Shown here: positions 11,181-22,289 of the stretch, one piece after another | How positions within the stretch are numbered: position 1 is the first letter of the stretch | Layout: the number at the start of each line of letters is the position of its first letter | Assembly: GCA_026018925.1 (NCBI GenBank) | Contig: JAKSZU010000009.1 | Coordinates: 69,490,949 to 69,554,948, forward strand | DNA: 64,000 bases | DNA from: Tupaia tana | Taxonomy: Eukaryota; Chordata; Mammalia; Scandentia; Tupaiidae | Direction of reading: 5' to 3' | Made by a program: the position numbers and the translations under genes | The notes under the pieces: model-generated | What the model was told of the DNA's origin: nothing | Database searches by the model: none | Seen by the model: the letters and a program-made list of their open reading frames with translations, nothing else

Positions 11181-11290
11181 TATTTTATTTTATTTTTGGT
11201 GTGAGTTTAAGGCACTGGGTCTGGGATGTGAACTGCGGTCGACTACGTGGGAGTCCAGCGACATAGTCATTATGCTAACTGCTGGTCCCT
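11180..11290 (-). mobile_element. Head-only, 3'-truncated SINE
   Basis: On the minus strand the copy has only the tRNA-related head (11204-11289), stops just after CTCACACC and passes directly into an AAAATAAAATAAAAT tail (11180-11203). TATTTTAT-type sequence flanks both sides. The middle and pyrimidine tract are absent. Confidence 0.7.
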
Positions 11291-11499
11291 ATATTTTATT
11301 TTTTAATCTTTAGACCCAACAGATTGAGAGTCAGGAAGGTCAGATGAGTTACAGGAGATAACTTTGCTGCTTCATTTTTACTTCTCTTGTCAGACTGTAG
11401 ACCTATGTGCTTGTATCCTTTCAGCCCAAGACCAATTAGGATACTATTAAACTAATGCATAATGAAAGAAGGAATAAGTGTCTACAATCTGAGAGACAA
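11291..11499. other. Unassigned DNA
   Basis: No recognisable feature. Confidence 0.4.
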
Positions 11500-11690
11500 T
11501 ATAGCACTATTTTTAAGTTTATATAGCTCTAACTTTGAATCCCAGCTTTATCATTTATGAAACAGAGAGTTAATATCTCTGTATCTCGATTTCTTTAACT
11601 ATAAAGTAGGATTAATAACAATATATTTAAAAACGTGTAGTATAACTCTTGGCAAAGGATAAATGTACAATAAGTCCTAGCCAGTCTTTT
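11500..11690 (+). mobile_element. MIR SINE
   Basis: Words in order fit the MIR tRNA-related and core parts: TTTGAATCCCAGCTTTATC, then ATCTCTGTATCTCGATTTC, then ACTATAAAGTAGGATTAATAA. Confidence 0.72.
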
Positions 11691-11883
11691 CTATTGTCGG
11701 TTCTGTTAAGTGCCAGAAAAGCACTACGAAGAATGTCAATAGTATATAAGTCACAGTTCCTGGAATGGTAAATTGACAAATAAGTGAATAAGTGTGGATG
11801 GAGATTGTAGGAAACATGGAAAAGGGTGTAGTTGGTTCAAAATAAAAGTGGAAGATCAGACTTTGTTGCTAATATTAAATCGA

Positions 11884-12072
11884 GATAGTTCAGGACTAGT
11901 GATTAAGGTACTGGACTCCCAGATGGTCAAGTGCGGTTTAAGTCCTAGACCTGGTGGCTTGTCTTCTCTCTCTCTGTCCCTCTCTGGTGAGCACACATAC
12001 CCTATAACAAATACAAATAATAATAATAAATAACAATAACAATAAATAAAATTAAATAAATATTCTTTTAAA
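11884..12072 (+). mobile_element. S-type tRNA SINE
   Basis: The head joins directly to TTCTCTCTCTCTGTCCCTC, then ACCCTATAACAAATACAAAT and an AAT/AAC-rich tail. Confidence 0.82.
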
Positions 12073-12145
12073 AATTGGGACAGTTCAAGGGAAAAATAAT
12101 TTAGATTGGAAAATAATAAACTTCAAGACTTCAAAACAAGTGGAG

Positions 12146-12335
12146 AACGGCCATCAGGTGGCATGATGGTTGAGGCACTGCCTCCCACAGGGTTGACAGT
12201 GGTTTGAGTCCCAGACCTAGCAGTTTGCTTTCTCCCTCTCTCTCTCTCTTTTTCTTTGTTAAGTGTATGTGCCCTATAGCAAAAATAATAGTAATAATAA
12301 ATAAAAGTAAATACGTAATTTTTTAAAGCATTTAA
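12146..12335 (+). mobile_element. S-type tRNA SINE
   Basis: A second short-form copy in the same orientation, with tail AATAATAGTAATAATAAAT. Confidence 0.82.
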
Positions 12336-12893
12336 AAAAAAGACAAGTGGACAACTGACTATAGGGAGTTAGCAACAAGTTGCAAGCTATGAGGTAAACT
12401 TACCTTAGGGAGTCATGTGCATGTAAATAGTTATTAACTGTTGTGATATTCACACAATTATGTTTGTGACTAGCCCTATCTAAAACATCTTTTTAAGTAA
12501 GACTGTTAAGAAAATACATCAATCACTTATCATGGTTGCGCTCCTTTGCCTTTCCTCCAGCCATTGTATTCTAGCACTGCTTTCTTTGGCTATTCTGTTT
12601 CCTAGGAAACATTTCCCTTGGACTACAGAGTGGGAGATATCTGGTGGGTGGAGTTGAAAATATTATCACCCTCCTGCCCAAGAAAGAATCAGGCTAAGGG
12701 CAATTTTAGTATCTGTATTGATTACAGGAGGTTTTGATGTAATTTATTAAAGAAACATAAGCATAACTGCGGCAAATGACCAAGACTCTATGTACATATG
12801 GTGTGAAAACAACCAGTTGAAACAAAACACATTGTTTTCCTTACTTTAACCTGAATTACTTGATATTAAAAAAAAAAAAATCATCTAACCTGT
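12336..12893. other. Unassigned unique-looking DNA
   Basis: Mixed-composition sequence, slightly more GC-rich around 12540-12660. I see no open frame or splice-site pairing to support an exon. Confidence 0.4.
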
Positions 12894-13280
12894 GGGCCAG
12901 CATATGGTATAGCAGTTACATTGCTGGACTCCCACAAGACCAACTGTGTTCGAATCCCAGACCTGGTGGCTTGAAACTTATGCGAGGGGGGCTCACAGAT
13001 GGTGTGGTGGTTAAAGGTGCTAGATTCCCACATGGTTGACCGAGGCTTGAGTCCCGGACTTGATGGCTTGCTTTCTTTCTCTCTCTGTTCAAATTTAAAA
13101 ATAATAGTAGCAGTCGGATTTAAATAAATAAATAATTCTTTAAAAAAATAATAAACTTACACCAGGCACGTGTGTGTGTGTGTGTGGCCATCACCTCCAG
13201 GGAGTGATTACTCACTTTCTCTCTCACTGTCTCTGTCTCCAGGGAGCACTCAAGCCCTAAGGCAAAAACCTCTTACAAAT
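12894..13280 (+). mobile_element. L-type tRNA SINE split by an S-type SINE
   Basis: The head is at 12894-12985; the middle, pyrimidine tract and tail resume at 13160-13280. An AAACTTAT / AAACTTAC duplication flanks the inserted short form. Removing the insert rejoins an ordinary long-form SINE. Confidence 0.85.
12986..13155 (+). mobile_element. S-type tRNA SINE nested in L-type SINE
   Basis: A head (GATGGTGTGGTGGTTAAAGG) leads to a CTTTCTCTCTC tract and an A/T-rich tail. It is same-sense to its host. Confidence 0.85.
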
Positions 13281-15660
13281 ATTATCTAACATTTCCTTAG
13301 AGGTACACATTATATACTCTACTTTTAATCTACAGATTTATATAATTTTAGGATCTCAGGAAAAAAAAGAGCAAAATCTCAATTCTGTTTTAGTTTGTGA
13401 GTAGATGAGTATTGTCCTATGTAAAGATAATGACATTTCTTAATTATACTTGTAATCCTTTCATTGTTTATAACTGCTACTTATTCCATTAAATCCTGAA
13501 GTGAGGTCACGGTTACATTTTGAACTATTAGGTAAAGGAAATAATATACTGTCTGATTACATGTTCATGCTGTTTCAATTAGAAAAAAATGTGACTATAA
13601 GGCAGTCATTGAATAAAAATTCAGAAGTAATCTAGAAGCTTTGGATACCCATAAGAAGAGTATTTCTTGATATTTTAAGAAATAAAGTTGACATATATAA
13701 TATATTAGTAATTCTTCGTATTTGTGTAAACCTGTTTAACCCTCATTACTTAATTTTTATCACTTGGCATCTGTTCTTTGTTTTATAATAAATTACAGTT
13801 CCCTTAAAATCATTAAATATTTGATACTCCTGAATGATTTTACGAAGCCTTTTTGACTGCTTTATCTCCCATTTCATTTCCTTTAATACCTACACAAACT
13901 GGGAGCCACACAAAAATGACATTGTTGCCTTGACTTATTACCATATTATAGACATCAATAATTCCCAAAGCCCATCCTCACTGTGGTGATTGAAATTTCC
14001 AGGATGATATCAATGGCACTTAAAAGATCTGAAAAAGTGATAGATTGTAAAGGTTGTACTTTAGCAATCTAATTCAGTGCCATAAGGACATGAAATAACT
14101 CACCAGTATATCCTGATAAGTAATCTAACAACCTAACTGACTTTTTAAAAACCCAAACTCCTGTTAGATGACTCTCTGAGGACAAGAATACTATTTGTGG
14201 TATTCAAAGGCAGAAGCAAACTAAAATGAAAAATAAACTGGTGAACTGTATATAAATAAACAACACACCACAGAAATATCTATAAATTCCATGGTACTGA
14301 ACAGAGCAGCATATTTACCATGTTTGCTGAAGTTCATAAAGCAGATTAGGTTTATATTTAAGTCACTATTAGATACATTTCTTTTACATACTGAAATTCT
14401 TGTTTAATACATAAGATGTAGTCAGATAATTTTAAATTTGTTCTCATCTATCCCTAGTATTGAAACCGCAGATATCAGCAAACAAAGAAAAATGTAAAAT
14501 CTTAATATTTTTTGCTATTTATGGATGGCTCTGTGTTCTAAATAATATGCCTACAAATTGTAAGAGATTTTGCACATGTATCTTCTACTTTGATAACATT
14601 TTGCAAATTTACTTTCATTATTTTCTAATCTATTTTCATAACATTTTGCAAATTTAGCTCCATTCATTATTTTTTGAATCAAGGATCACAATGACTCTCC
14701 CTTCATTTTTGAACTATCAAAATAATATAATATTTGGCAAGGTATTGAATAACATCAAATATATCTATCAAATTCCAGCTATTGGAATTAAGCATTTGAC
14801 ACATATAATCAAATAACTATTACCAGAGTTCCAGATAATAGTAAAAGGAAATTCTTATCCATTTCCTAAAAGATTCTTGATGCTTCTATTTCTATGCTCT
14901 TAAGACATGCATTGTTCAATTACCAAACTGAATATGATAACCCTAAGATAAGTCATTATTCAGTCATACTCCTAAATATTTCAATTCTGTAGTAAATGTC
15001 ATTCTTTCCTTATCATTGGTAATGTGGAAGCAATGAATTATACCTGGCCTGAAAGTACTCATAGATAATTTAAATTACTCACTTTATTGAATATCTAACC
15101 AAAAAAGTTGGCATTAGTCTAGAAATTGATATTCTGTGATATTTTCCTCCTATTTTTTTTTACATTTTCTACAATTGCATATTATACAAAAGTATTCAAA
15201 AATTTTATATGGTAAGTACTAAGATGGAATAATTTATTATTTAAATTTTCATTTTTTTCTTATACATGGTATCAGTCATATACAAATGTATCAAAGAACA
15301 AAGCATATAAATTATTCAAGATACTGTATTATTATAAAACAACGCCCATGATACAGAATAAGAAGTCTCTTTGTTCAATACATTCAAATACAGAGTCTTT
15401 CTTTTAATTAGACATGCTTCTAAAGCTTCTTAAGTTCCTTTTTCAAAATCAGTTCATGTAAAATATGTGTTGGTATTTTGAAATATTTATTATTTACAGA
15501 GAAGCCCATATAGCTATGAAATTTAAGCTATAATATTATCAGAAATTACAGGTACTGTAGTTCTTTCTTAAGCAGCCTATTACAATTTTTTCACTGTCTA
15601 TAAATACAACACATAAAAATTTCTTATTACGGAATGCTTTATTAACATCAGAAGACAGTC
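13281..15660. other. Repeat-poor AT-rich block
   Basis: About 2.4 kb without a recognised SINE, L1 or LTR. No convincing exon was found. A small tandem duplication lies near 14593. Confidence 0.5.
14593..14682. repeat. Local tandem duplication, period 45
   Basis: The 19-nt word ATAACATTTTGCAAATTTA occurs at 14593-14611 and 14638-14656, and the sequence after each (CATTATTTT) is also alike. Confidence 0.85.
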
Positions 15661-16011
15661 TTATGACATGATCTATGGTTGATTGATTTGCCTGAAAGCC
15701 ACTTTAATACTGAGGAAGAAGATTATTCTTCGCTAGAAAGAATGACAGAATGTAATAAATCATTTCTTCTATCATCTTACATAGCAATGAAGTTAAGGCT
15801 ATCAGTTGATAAGAACCTAAATCAGGAGATGATCCTTTGTATAAAAAAAAGAAAATGCAAAGATGGCTTTCTCATTTTGTAAACCTACTACTACAAATAT
15901 ATAATCACTGAAAGTATGATGAGGGATGTGAAAATAATTTGAACTTGGCTGACACTGTTCTCAGCTCTCTGCCTTTCTGCTGGAACCTGTTTCCGTTTCT
16001 GCATTAGATAA
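15661..16011. other. Unassigned DNA with short open frame
   Basis: A plus-strand open frame of 60-odd codons (about 15679-15882) has no recognisable domain, starts at TTG, and lacks clear splice sites or a Kozak-like context. I do not call it a gene. Confidence 0.4.
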
Positions 16012-16213
16012 CTGTCTTAGTCTGTTAGGGCTGCTATAACAAAATGGCTTAGACTGAGTAATTTATAAACAACAGAAATGTATCGCTCACAGTTTTGGTG
16101 GCTGGGAAGCTTAAGATTAATATCTGGTGAGAACATGCTCTCTTCAAAGATGGCACTTTTGTGCTGCATCCTCACATGTTGGAAGGGGCAAATGAGCTCC
16201 CTTGAGTCTCTAT

Positions 16214-16499
16214 TTATTTATTTATTGAGAGGTTTTTGCCTTTACAGTGCTCACCAGAGATAGAGAGAGAGATAGAGACAGTGAGAGGGAAAGTGAGAAA
16301 TCCCCCCCCGGGGGGAGGGGGTGGCCACATTGCAATCCCTTTTCCTCCATTCTCCTCCCATTATCTTGTACACACATGCACACATACCTGGTGTGAGTTT
16401 CAAGCCACTGGGTCCAGGACTCAAACCAGGTCCAGGACTCGAAACACAGTCGGCCATGTGGGAATCCAATGACAAATCGCTATGCCAGCTGCTGGCCCC
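16214..16499 (-). mobile_element. L-type tRNA SINE in MLT1
   Basis: A minus-strand long form whose head is partly duplicated (GGTCCAGGACTC occurs twice near 16410-16440). The target duplication is CTTGAGTCTCTATT / CTTGGGCCTCTATT. Confidence 0.85.
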
Positions 16500-16582
16500 C
16501 CTTGGGCCTCTATTATAAGGGTGATAATACTACTCATGAAGACTCTGCTATCATAAACTAATCTTCTTCTAAAGACAACCCT

Positions 16583-16849
16583 TCTTTTTTCTTTTTAAGG
16601 AAATATTTGCCTTAGGTCATGTGCACTCACCAGGGAAAGAGAGAGACAGTGACAGTGAGAGGGAAAGTGAGAAATCCCTAGGGTAGATGGCTACCATGCA
16701 ATCCCTTCTCTTCCATTTTTCTCCCAGGATCTTAGACACACATGCACATGCTCTCGACATGATTTTCAAGCCACTGGCTCCGGGACTCTAATTGCAGTCA
16801 GCCGTGTAGGAGTCCAGTGACATAACCATTTAGCTCTCTGCTGCCCCCA
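16583..16849 (-). mobile_element. L-type tRNA SINE in MLT1
   Basis: A diverged minus-strand long form, same orientation as its neighbour. Confidence 0.83.
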
Positions 16850-16938
16850 AGGCACCCCTTTCTAAATAGTATTATATTGGGGATTAGTTTCCAATATATT
16901 CATTTGGGGGGGACACATTTAGAGCACAGCAAAGCTTT

Positions 16939-17732
16939 ATGTGGTTTTCTATCTAAAAGCTGTGCTTACATAAATATAATAACTTAGTACTATATATTCA
17001 TTGTCAATTCATATTTTAAGTAATTTGAAAAGATAATGGTGGTATAACGGAATGTTTACCTAAGATGATCAATTTATTATACTCATTGAATAAATATGTG
17101 ACAAATCTTTAAAAATCCCTTTTTAAATGCTAGTCAAGCTTCTAAATGCAATTACTACATCAAATTATCTGCTTATGTTCTGAATAAAACTAAATAGTTC
17201 TTTTAAAATCTTTCTCTTTCACTGCAGTATTTTAGAGATTGGGGTACAGAAAATACTTGATGAAAAATAAATACATAATCACAACCCACAGAGAAAACAT
17301 TCGATTTTCACAATCATTTTTCATCAGCAAAATATTCTTTTTAGAACAAAACACTTTTTATTTTATGAAATCATTTGTTCAAAATATCCAAGTTCACTCC
17401 CTCAAAACAACAAAAAAAGCATAATATATTATATGCTGATGGATATTTCATGCTACTGGATAAACTAGTTAAATCAAGTGATATATAAAAATAAGTTTAT
17501 CTTTCCAACCAAATTCAAGCTGAAATGTTATTAAAAATGTACATAATTTTATATAATACAATTCTGCTATGCATATTCTCCCCACTAGATATTTGATTAT
17601 CCTAAATATTTATATTATGTATATTTATTTATATTTCAAAATCTTTATTTGAACTAGATATCACCTTGAATGACAAGTATAACAAATGGTTTATAATTTC
17701 AAGACTACTAATGGTGTACATAAATACACTCC
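16939..17732. other. Unassigned AT-rich DNA
   Basis: No family or exon recognised. Confidence 0.45.
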
Positions 17733-17935
17733 AGGTGCAGGTGTGTGTGTGTCCAAGATCCCAGGAGGAGAATGAAATAGAAGGGATTATGGCATGGCCA
17801 TTCCCCCTGGAGAGTGATTTCTCACTTTTCCTCTCATTGTCTCTGACTCTGTCTCTCTCCAGAAAGAGCATGTACCCTAAGGCAAAAACCTCTAAAAATA
17901 TAAATAAATTAATTAATTAAATAATTAATTAAAAT
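17733..17935 (+). mobile_element. 5'-truncated L-type SINE
   Basis: The copy lacks the tRNA head and starts in the GTGTGTGTGTCCAAGATCCC middle. It ends in an ATTA-rich tail. Confidence 0.8.
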
Positions 17936-18183
17936 GGAGAATCACAAAGAAAATATATTGGTGCATCAAGAATAAAGGGTCTAGATAGAACTTGGTCTGA
18001 CCTCTCAGAAAAAAATCAAGATGAAAGTCAGAAGTATGTCCTGGAAAAGAGAAATGTGTGTAAGATAGGGTGAAAGCCTTCCAAATAGCTGTAAGTAGAT
18101 AAGTAGCTGTAAAGAGTCTTTCTTGGCCATCCTGAGTTTGTGTGTGTTGTCTACTCTGACAGAGCTAGAACCTGTGAGAGATG
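17936..18183. other. Flank and possible 5'UTR remnant of the pseudogene
   Basis: The last part may derive from the HNRNPH1 5'UTR, but it is not GC-rich and I cannot place the boundary. Confidence 0.35.
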
Positions 18184-18711
18184 ATGATGTTGGGCACTGA
18201 AGGCAGAGAGGGGTTTGTGGTGAATGTCTGGGGCTTGCCCCAGTCTTGCTCAGCCAATGAAGTGCAGCGGTTCTTTCCTTACTGACAAATTCAAAATGAG
18301 GGGGGGTCAAGGTATCCATTTCATCTACATCAGAGGAGGCAGACTGAAGGGAGGGGCTTTTGTTGAACTTGAATCAAAAGATGAAGTCAAATTAGCCCTG
18401 AAAAGAGAGGAAATATGGAACACAGATATTTTGAAGTATTTAAGTCAAACCACATTGAAATAGATTGGGTGTTAAAACATACTGGTCCAAATAGTCCACA
18501 CAGCTAGTGATGACTTTGTACCACTTAAAGGACTCCCCTTTGGATATAGTAAGAAAGAAATTCTTCAGTTCTTCTCAGGGATGGAAATCATGCCAAATGG
18601 ACTTCCAGGGGAAGAGTACGAGGGAGGCCTTTGTGCAGTTTGCTTCACAGGAAATAGCTGAAAATGCTCTAAAGAAACACAGGAAAGAATAGGACACAGG
18701 TATGTCCAAAT

Positions 18712-18981
18712 CTTTTTTTTTTTTTTTTTGAGAAGTTTTTGCTATAGGGTGCGTGCGCTCGCCAGACAGACAGAGAGAGACATAGAGACAGAAAGCGAGA
18801 AATCACCCCCTAGAAGGGATGGTCACGCCGCAATCCCTTCTCCTCCATTCTCCTCTGGGGATCTTGGGCATGCACGCACACGCGCCCGGCGTGAGTTTTA
18901 AGCCACTGGGTCCGGGACGCGAACCACGGTGGACTACGTGGGAGTCCAGCGAAATAGTCATTATGCTAACTGCTGGTTCCC
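18712..18981 (-). mobile_element. L-type tRNA SINE in HNRNPH1 pseudogene
   Basis: A CpG-rich, complete minus-strand copy interrupts the pseudogene between the second RRM and the next codons. CAAATCTTT / CAAAATCTTT flank it as an imperfect target duplication. Confidence 0.9.
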
Positions 18982-19059
18982 TCAAAATCTTTAAGAGCAC
19001 TTGAGCTGAAGTTAGACCTGACTATGATCTACCACAAAAGCTTATGGCCATGTAGCGAC

Positions 19060-19196
19060 TCAGTCTGGCAGTTGGTTTTTCACTTTCCCGTTTTCTCTAT
19101 TCTCTCTGTCTTTCTCTGCCTCTCTCTGGTGAGTGCACATGCCCTGTAGCACATTAAAGAATAATAAATAAAATTAAAGAAATAATTCATTTAAAA
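19060..19196 (+). mobile_element. 5'-truncated S-type SINE
   Basis: Only the end of the head (GTCTGGCAGTTGG), the TTTCTCTATTCTCTC tract and the A/T-rich tail remain. It sits exactly where the pseudogene lacks its Gly-rich region, so a deletion probably removed both the SINE head and pseudogene sequence. Confidence 0.72.
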
Positions 19197-20100
19197 AAAT
19201 GACAAGGAGAATATGCAACTATGATATTTAGAACTCTGTGAATTCTATAGCCGGAGCAAGCTGTGGTGCTTATGGTAACCAAATAATGGGAGGCATGGAC
19301 TTGTCAAACTAGTGCAGTCATGGTGCCCAGTCAGCAGCAGAGCAGTGATTACAGAGGAAGCTATAGTGGCCAGGGCAGTATGAATGGGTGTGACTAAGTT
19401 TTACAGGGAAACCCCATTGATTTTTCAATCAAACATTGTATAGGTAGCCAAAGAGCAATGAGCAGGAGTTACTAAAGTAGTGAAAGTCATGCATCTCTGG
19501 GTGTGAATGGAATGGGAGGATGTCTATCACATCCAGTTTGAGTGGTAGATGGGGGATAAGATTGATGCTGGTTGCTGACTCTTGATCGATTTTTTTAAGA
19601 AAAAACAAAACTTAAGTTTAACAGTTTTTGCAATATAAGCTGGTGATTTATGCTTACTCTATAAGTGGAATGCAGGATTACTTTAAAGACTCAAGATTCG
19701 TGGTCTATCCACCCAGCCTTATGAAGGCTCTCAGTGCACCGCAGTCCCCCATGCACTGGCATGTGCCCCATCTGCAGCCAAGATGCCCAAGAGAAAGGTC
19801 AGCTCAGCAGAGGGGGTGGCCAAAGAAGAGTACAAGAGACTAGTGAGGTTGTTGGCTAACCCTGCTCCTAAGAAGAAAGAGCTCAAGCTAAAAAAAGGTA
19901 TCAGGAAAGGATGCATCTTCAAACAAAAGAGTACAAACAGAAGAGAAGAGGGGACCACGGGAGGAATAGTATGAAGTAGCCAACTGAGGAACTAAAGATT
20001 TACTCAAAGAGAATGGGGACAGTAAAAATGAGGAGACTTTACTTTCTAATGAAGCAAGTGAGAAAGAAGTCAAGGCTGAATAATGTCGTATACCATGTCT

Positions 20101-20250
20101 TTTTTAAAAATTTAATTTAATTTAAATTTCTTTTATACGTTCAATCAGTATACATCACTTGGCTTGCAAAGTGAATTTTCCCAAAATGAATATACTTCAC
20201 ACCAGTCTAGTTGAGAATACTATACATATTATCATCGACAGATAATACAT
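20101..20250 (-). mobile_element. L1 3'-end fragment in HMGN1 pseudogene
   Basis: The minus strand matches the last ~150 bp of the L1 3'UTR seen at 63550-63680. ATACCATGTCT is duplicated at 20090-20100 and 20251-20261, so this is a strongly 5'-truncated but genuine L1 insertion. Confidence 0.85.
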
Positions 20251-20995
20251 ATACCATGTCTTATCAGTGGTCCCTGTCTCCCTTCTAGTATAATCCAGAG
20301 GAATATTTTTATTAACTATGTTGTAAATGCAAGTGTTTTAGTAGCTCTAGAAACGTTTTTAAGAAGGTAGGAATTCCACTTCATCCTATTTGTTAAGTGT
20401 AAATGCTTTCTTTAAAAGAGGTAAAATCATTTACTGGTTGTTTATTCTTTGGTACAACCAGAAAATAGTGGGATATTGACTTACAGGAGACTTTAACTGT
20501 CTTGTATGTCAGCTTAACATTCCATAGATGTATGTGTGTGTGATGGGGTTCTTTTTATATCCTAAATACAAAGTGTACTAAGTGGCAGCTTGAAGTCACA
20601 GCCAGGTATTTAATGTGTCTTGAATATTTTAAATTACTTCTATTCTCATGTTTTTTAATAGTATTGTTTCCTAAAGAAAACCACTCTTTGATGGATGCTC
20701 TCCCTGTAAGAACTTCAATATCTATGATCCTAGCAGTCCAGTTTTTCTATAATTTTGTTAATGTGATGTCAAAGTTTGGGAATTTCAGTATGTAATGTGT
20801 ATAATACTAAATTATGATTTGGTGGGGTTTATGCAACAGCTTTCAAAATTTGAAGACAGTGGTACTTGATATCCTCTTAAGGAAAATTTGCCTACAAATT
20901 CGAAGTTGGAATGTCACTGAAATAACTTTTATAAAGAATCATGATACATGACTTTGTAGATCTTTGGTATGTATGTTAAGAATTGTTTGTAAATT

Positions 20996-21266
20996 GGGAC
21001 CAGCAGTTAGCGTAATGGCTATGTCTCTGGACTCCCACGTAGTCGACCACGGTTTGCCTCCTGGACCTGGTGGCTTAAAACTCACGCCGGGTGCATGTGC
21101 GTGCGTGCCCAAGATCCCGAGAGGAGAATGGAGGAGAAGGGATTGCGGTGTGGCCATCCCCTCGAGGGATGATCTCTCACTTTCTATCTCTCTGTCTCTC
21201 TCTTCTGTCTTTCTGGCGAGCGCACATGCCCTATGGCAAAAACCTCTCCAAAAAAAGAAAAAAACA
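20996..21266 (+). mobile_element. L-type tRNA SINE in HMGN1 pseudogene
   Basis: A complete, CpG-containing copy. An 18-bp target duplication (AAGAATTGTTTGTAAATT at 20978-20995; two mismatches at 21267-21284) flanks it. Confidence 0.93.
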
Positions 21267-21380
21267 AAGAATTGTGTGCAAATTGAAATGTCTATGTTGA
21301 TGATCATCAACACAGTCAATAAATCTCAATTATAAAATTAAAAAAATGAAAAATAAAAAATTAAAGATTCAAAGGTTCAG

Positions 21381-21651
21381 TTTTTTTTTTTTTTTAAATT
21401 TTTTTTAGAGAGATTTTTGCTATAGGGCACATGCATGCTCACCAGAAAGACAGAGAGAGACAGAAAGCAAGAAATCACCCCTCAGGGGAGGATGGTCACA
21501 CTACAATCCCTTCTCCTCCATTCTCCTCTCAGAATTTTGGGCAAGCAGACACATGCACTCAGCATGAGTTTTAAGCTGCTATGTCTGGGACTCAAACATT
21601 GGTCAACCATGTGGGAGTCCAGTGATATAACCATTATGCCATCTGCTGCTT
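21381..21651 (-). mobile_element. L-type tRNA SINE at the pseudogene junction
   Basis: A minus-strand long form flanked by AAGGTTCAG (within 21370-21380 and 21652-21662). It lies just past the HMGN1 A tail, at the point where HNRNPH1 3'UTR resumes. Confidence 0.88.
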
Positions 21652-22130
21652 TCAAGGTTCAGTATTTTATAACACAATGCTCGCCTGGGAAGTAACAACG
21701 AAGCTGAGTAGACTATAGCTGTTAAACAATTTTTAGTTTCTATCAAGTTATATTGTAAGATGTACTTAAGCAGTGACTGTATTTAGGTTAAAGCAGTTGA
21801 ATTATGTTAAATGCTGCTCTTATGTCACATTCTATTGAACACTGTTTGGATGCATGTTGAAAGACATACTTTTTATTAAATTCAATATAAAGATGTGTCT
21901 ACAATTTAAAGTGCTTGTTAATTTTAATTTATTTTAATAACTTGTAAAGTATATAAATTTAAACTTATTTTTAACTTAATAGGGAAAATTTGAGACACAA
22001 TACCAATATTTTAGGATTTTGGTCTAGGTGTCTGTATTAAATTCTGAGGCCTTCATTTAAGTCTTTCATGGTATTGTAATTTGTTTTTAGGTATATTGTG
22101 CTAAGTTTTCTAATCTTCCTTTAAAAACAA

Positions 22131-22289
22131 AAGAACCAAGTTTTTATTTCAACCTTAAGTCCATAAAGAGTTATTTAGCTTGTGCAAGTTTTAGTTTGGT
22201 TATCTTAAAAGCATCAAATTAGTTACAGTAATTAGTCTGGATGCTCATAACTTTTATTCCAAATTCATATGTGTATAGTAAACGAAAAA
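22131..22289. other. Unassigned DNA after HNRNPH1 pseudogene
   Basis: May be more 3'UTR or genomic flank; I cannot tell which. Confidence 0.35.

Larger units (their letters stand above)
16012..16938 (-). mobile_element. MLT1-type MaLR LTR (split by two SINEs)
   Basis: The minus strand gives the hallmark words of MLT1 LTRs, which belong to the ERVL-MaLR retroelements. They include CCCCCCAAATGAATATATTGG, GGGCCCAAGGGAGCTC-like text, CACATGTGAGGATG and TTATAGCAGCCCTAACAGAC. It is an old non-coding LTR with no internal genes. Long-form SINEs interrupt it at 16214 and 16583. Confidence 0.82.
19695..21362 (+). pseudogene. HMGN1: HMGN1 processed pseudogene
   Basis: This is an intronless copy of the mRNA for HMGN1, a nucleosome-binding chromatin protein of about 100 residues. 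The ATG at 19783 opens MPKRKVSSAEG, the family's N-terminus. The C-terminal end (EASEKEVKAE) closes at TAA 20081-20083 but in a different frame, so internal indels break it. A long 3'UTR follows to an A-rich end near 21340-21362. AAAGACTCAA (19685-19694) and AAAGATTCAA (21363-21372) flank it as a target duplication and place the insertion inside the HNRNPH1 pseudogene 3'UTR. It contains an L1 3' end (20101) and a SINE (20996). The 3'UTR assignment is from memory of the human transcript. Confidence 0.88.
18184..22130 (+). pseudogene. HNRNPH1: HNRNPH1 processed pseudogene
   Basis: This is an intronless copy of the mRNA for hnRNP H1, an RNA-binding splicing regulator. It begins with ATGATGTTGGGCACTGAAGG (18184). 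Frames then match the first quasi-RRM ([16 protein letters not shown]) and the second ([20 protein letters not shown]). The C-terminal end is at about 19250-19435, followed by the characteristic 3'UTR at 19560-19690 and 21653-22130. The residues before the last stop match H1 rather than H2 or F. It is dead: a 1-bp deletion near 18690 shifts the frame, and CAA after GGTGTGAC has become TAA. About 145 codons (Gly-rich region and most of the third RRM) are missing where a short SINE sits at 19060. It is split by a SINE at 18712 and by the HMGN1 copy at 19695. No introns supports retroposition. The 3' end is approximate. Confidence 0.9.

Noticed and set aside
15679..15882. Open frame of 67 codons in repeat-poor DNA
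   Set aside because: Starts at TTG, no splice signals or domain, and length is not surprising in AT-rich sequence of this size.
18224..18692. A working RNA-binding protein gene
   Set aside because: Frameshift, premature stop, missing central part and no introns show a processed pseudogene of HNRNPH1.
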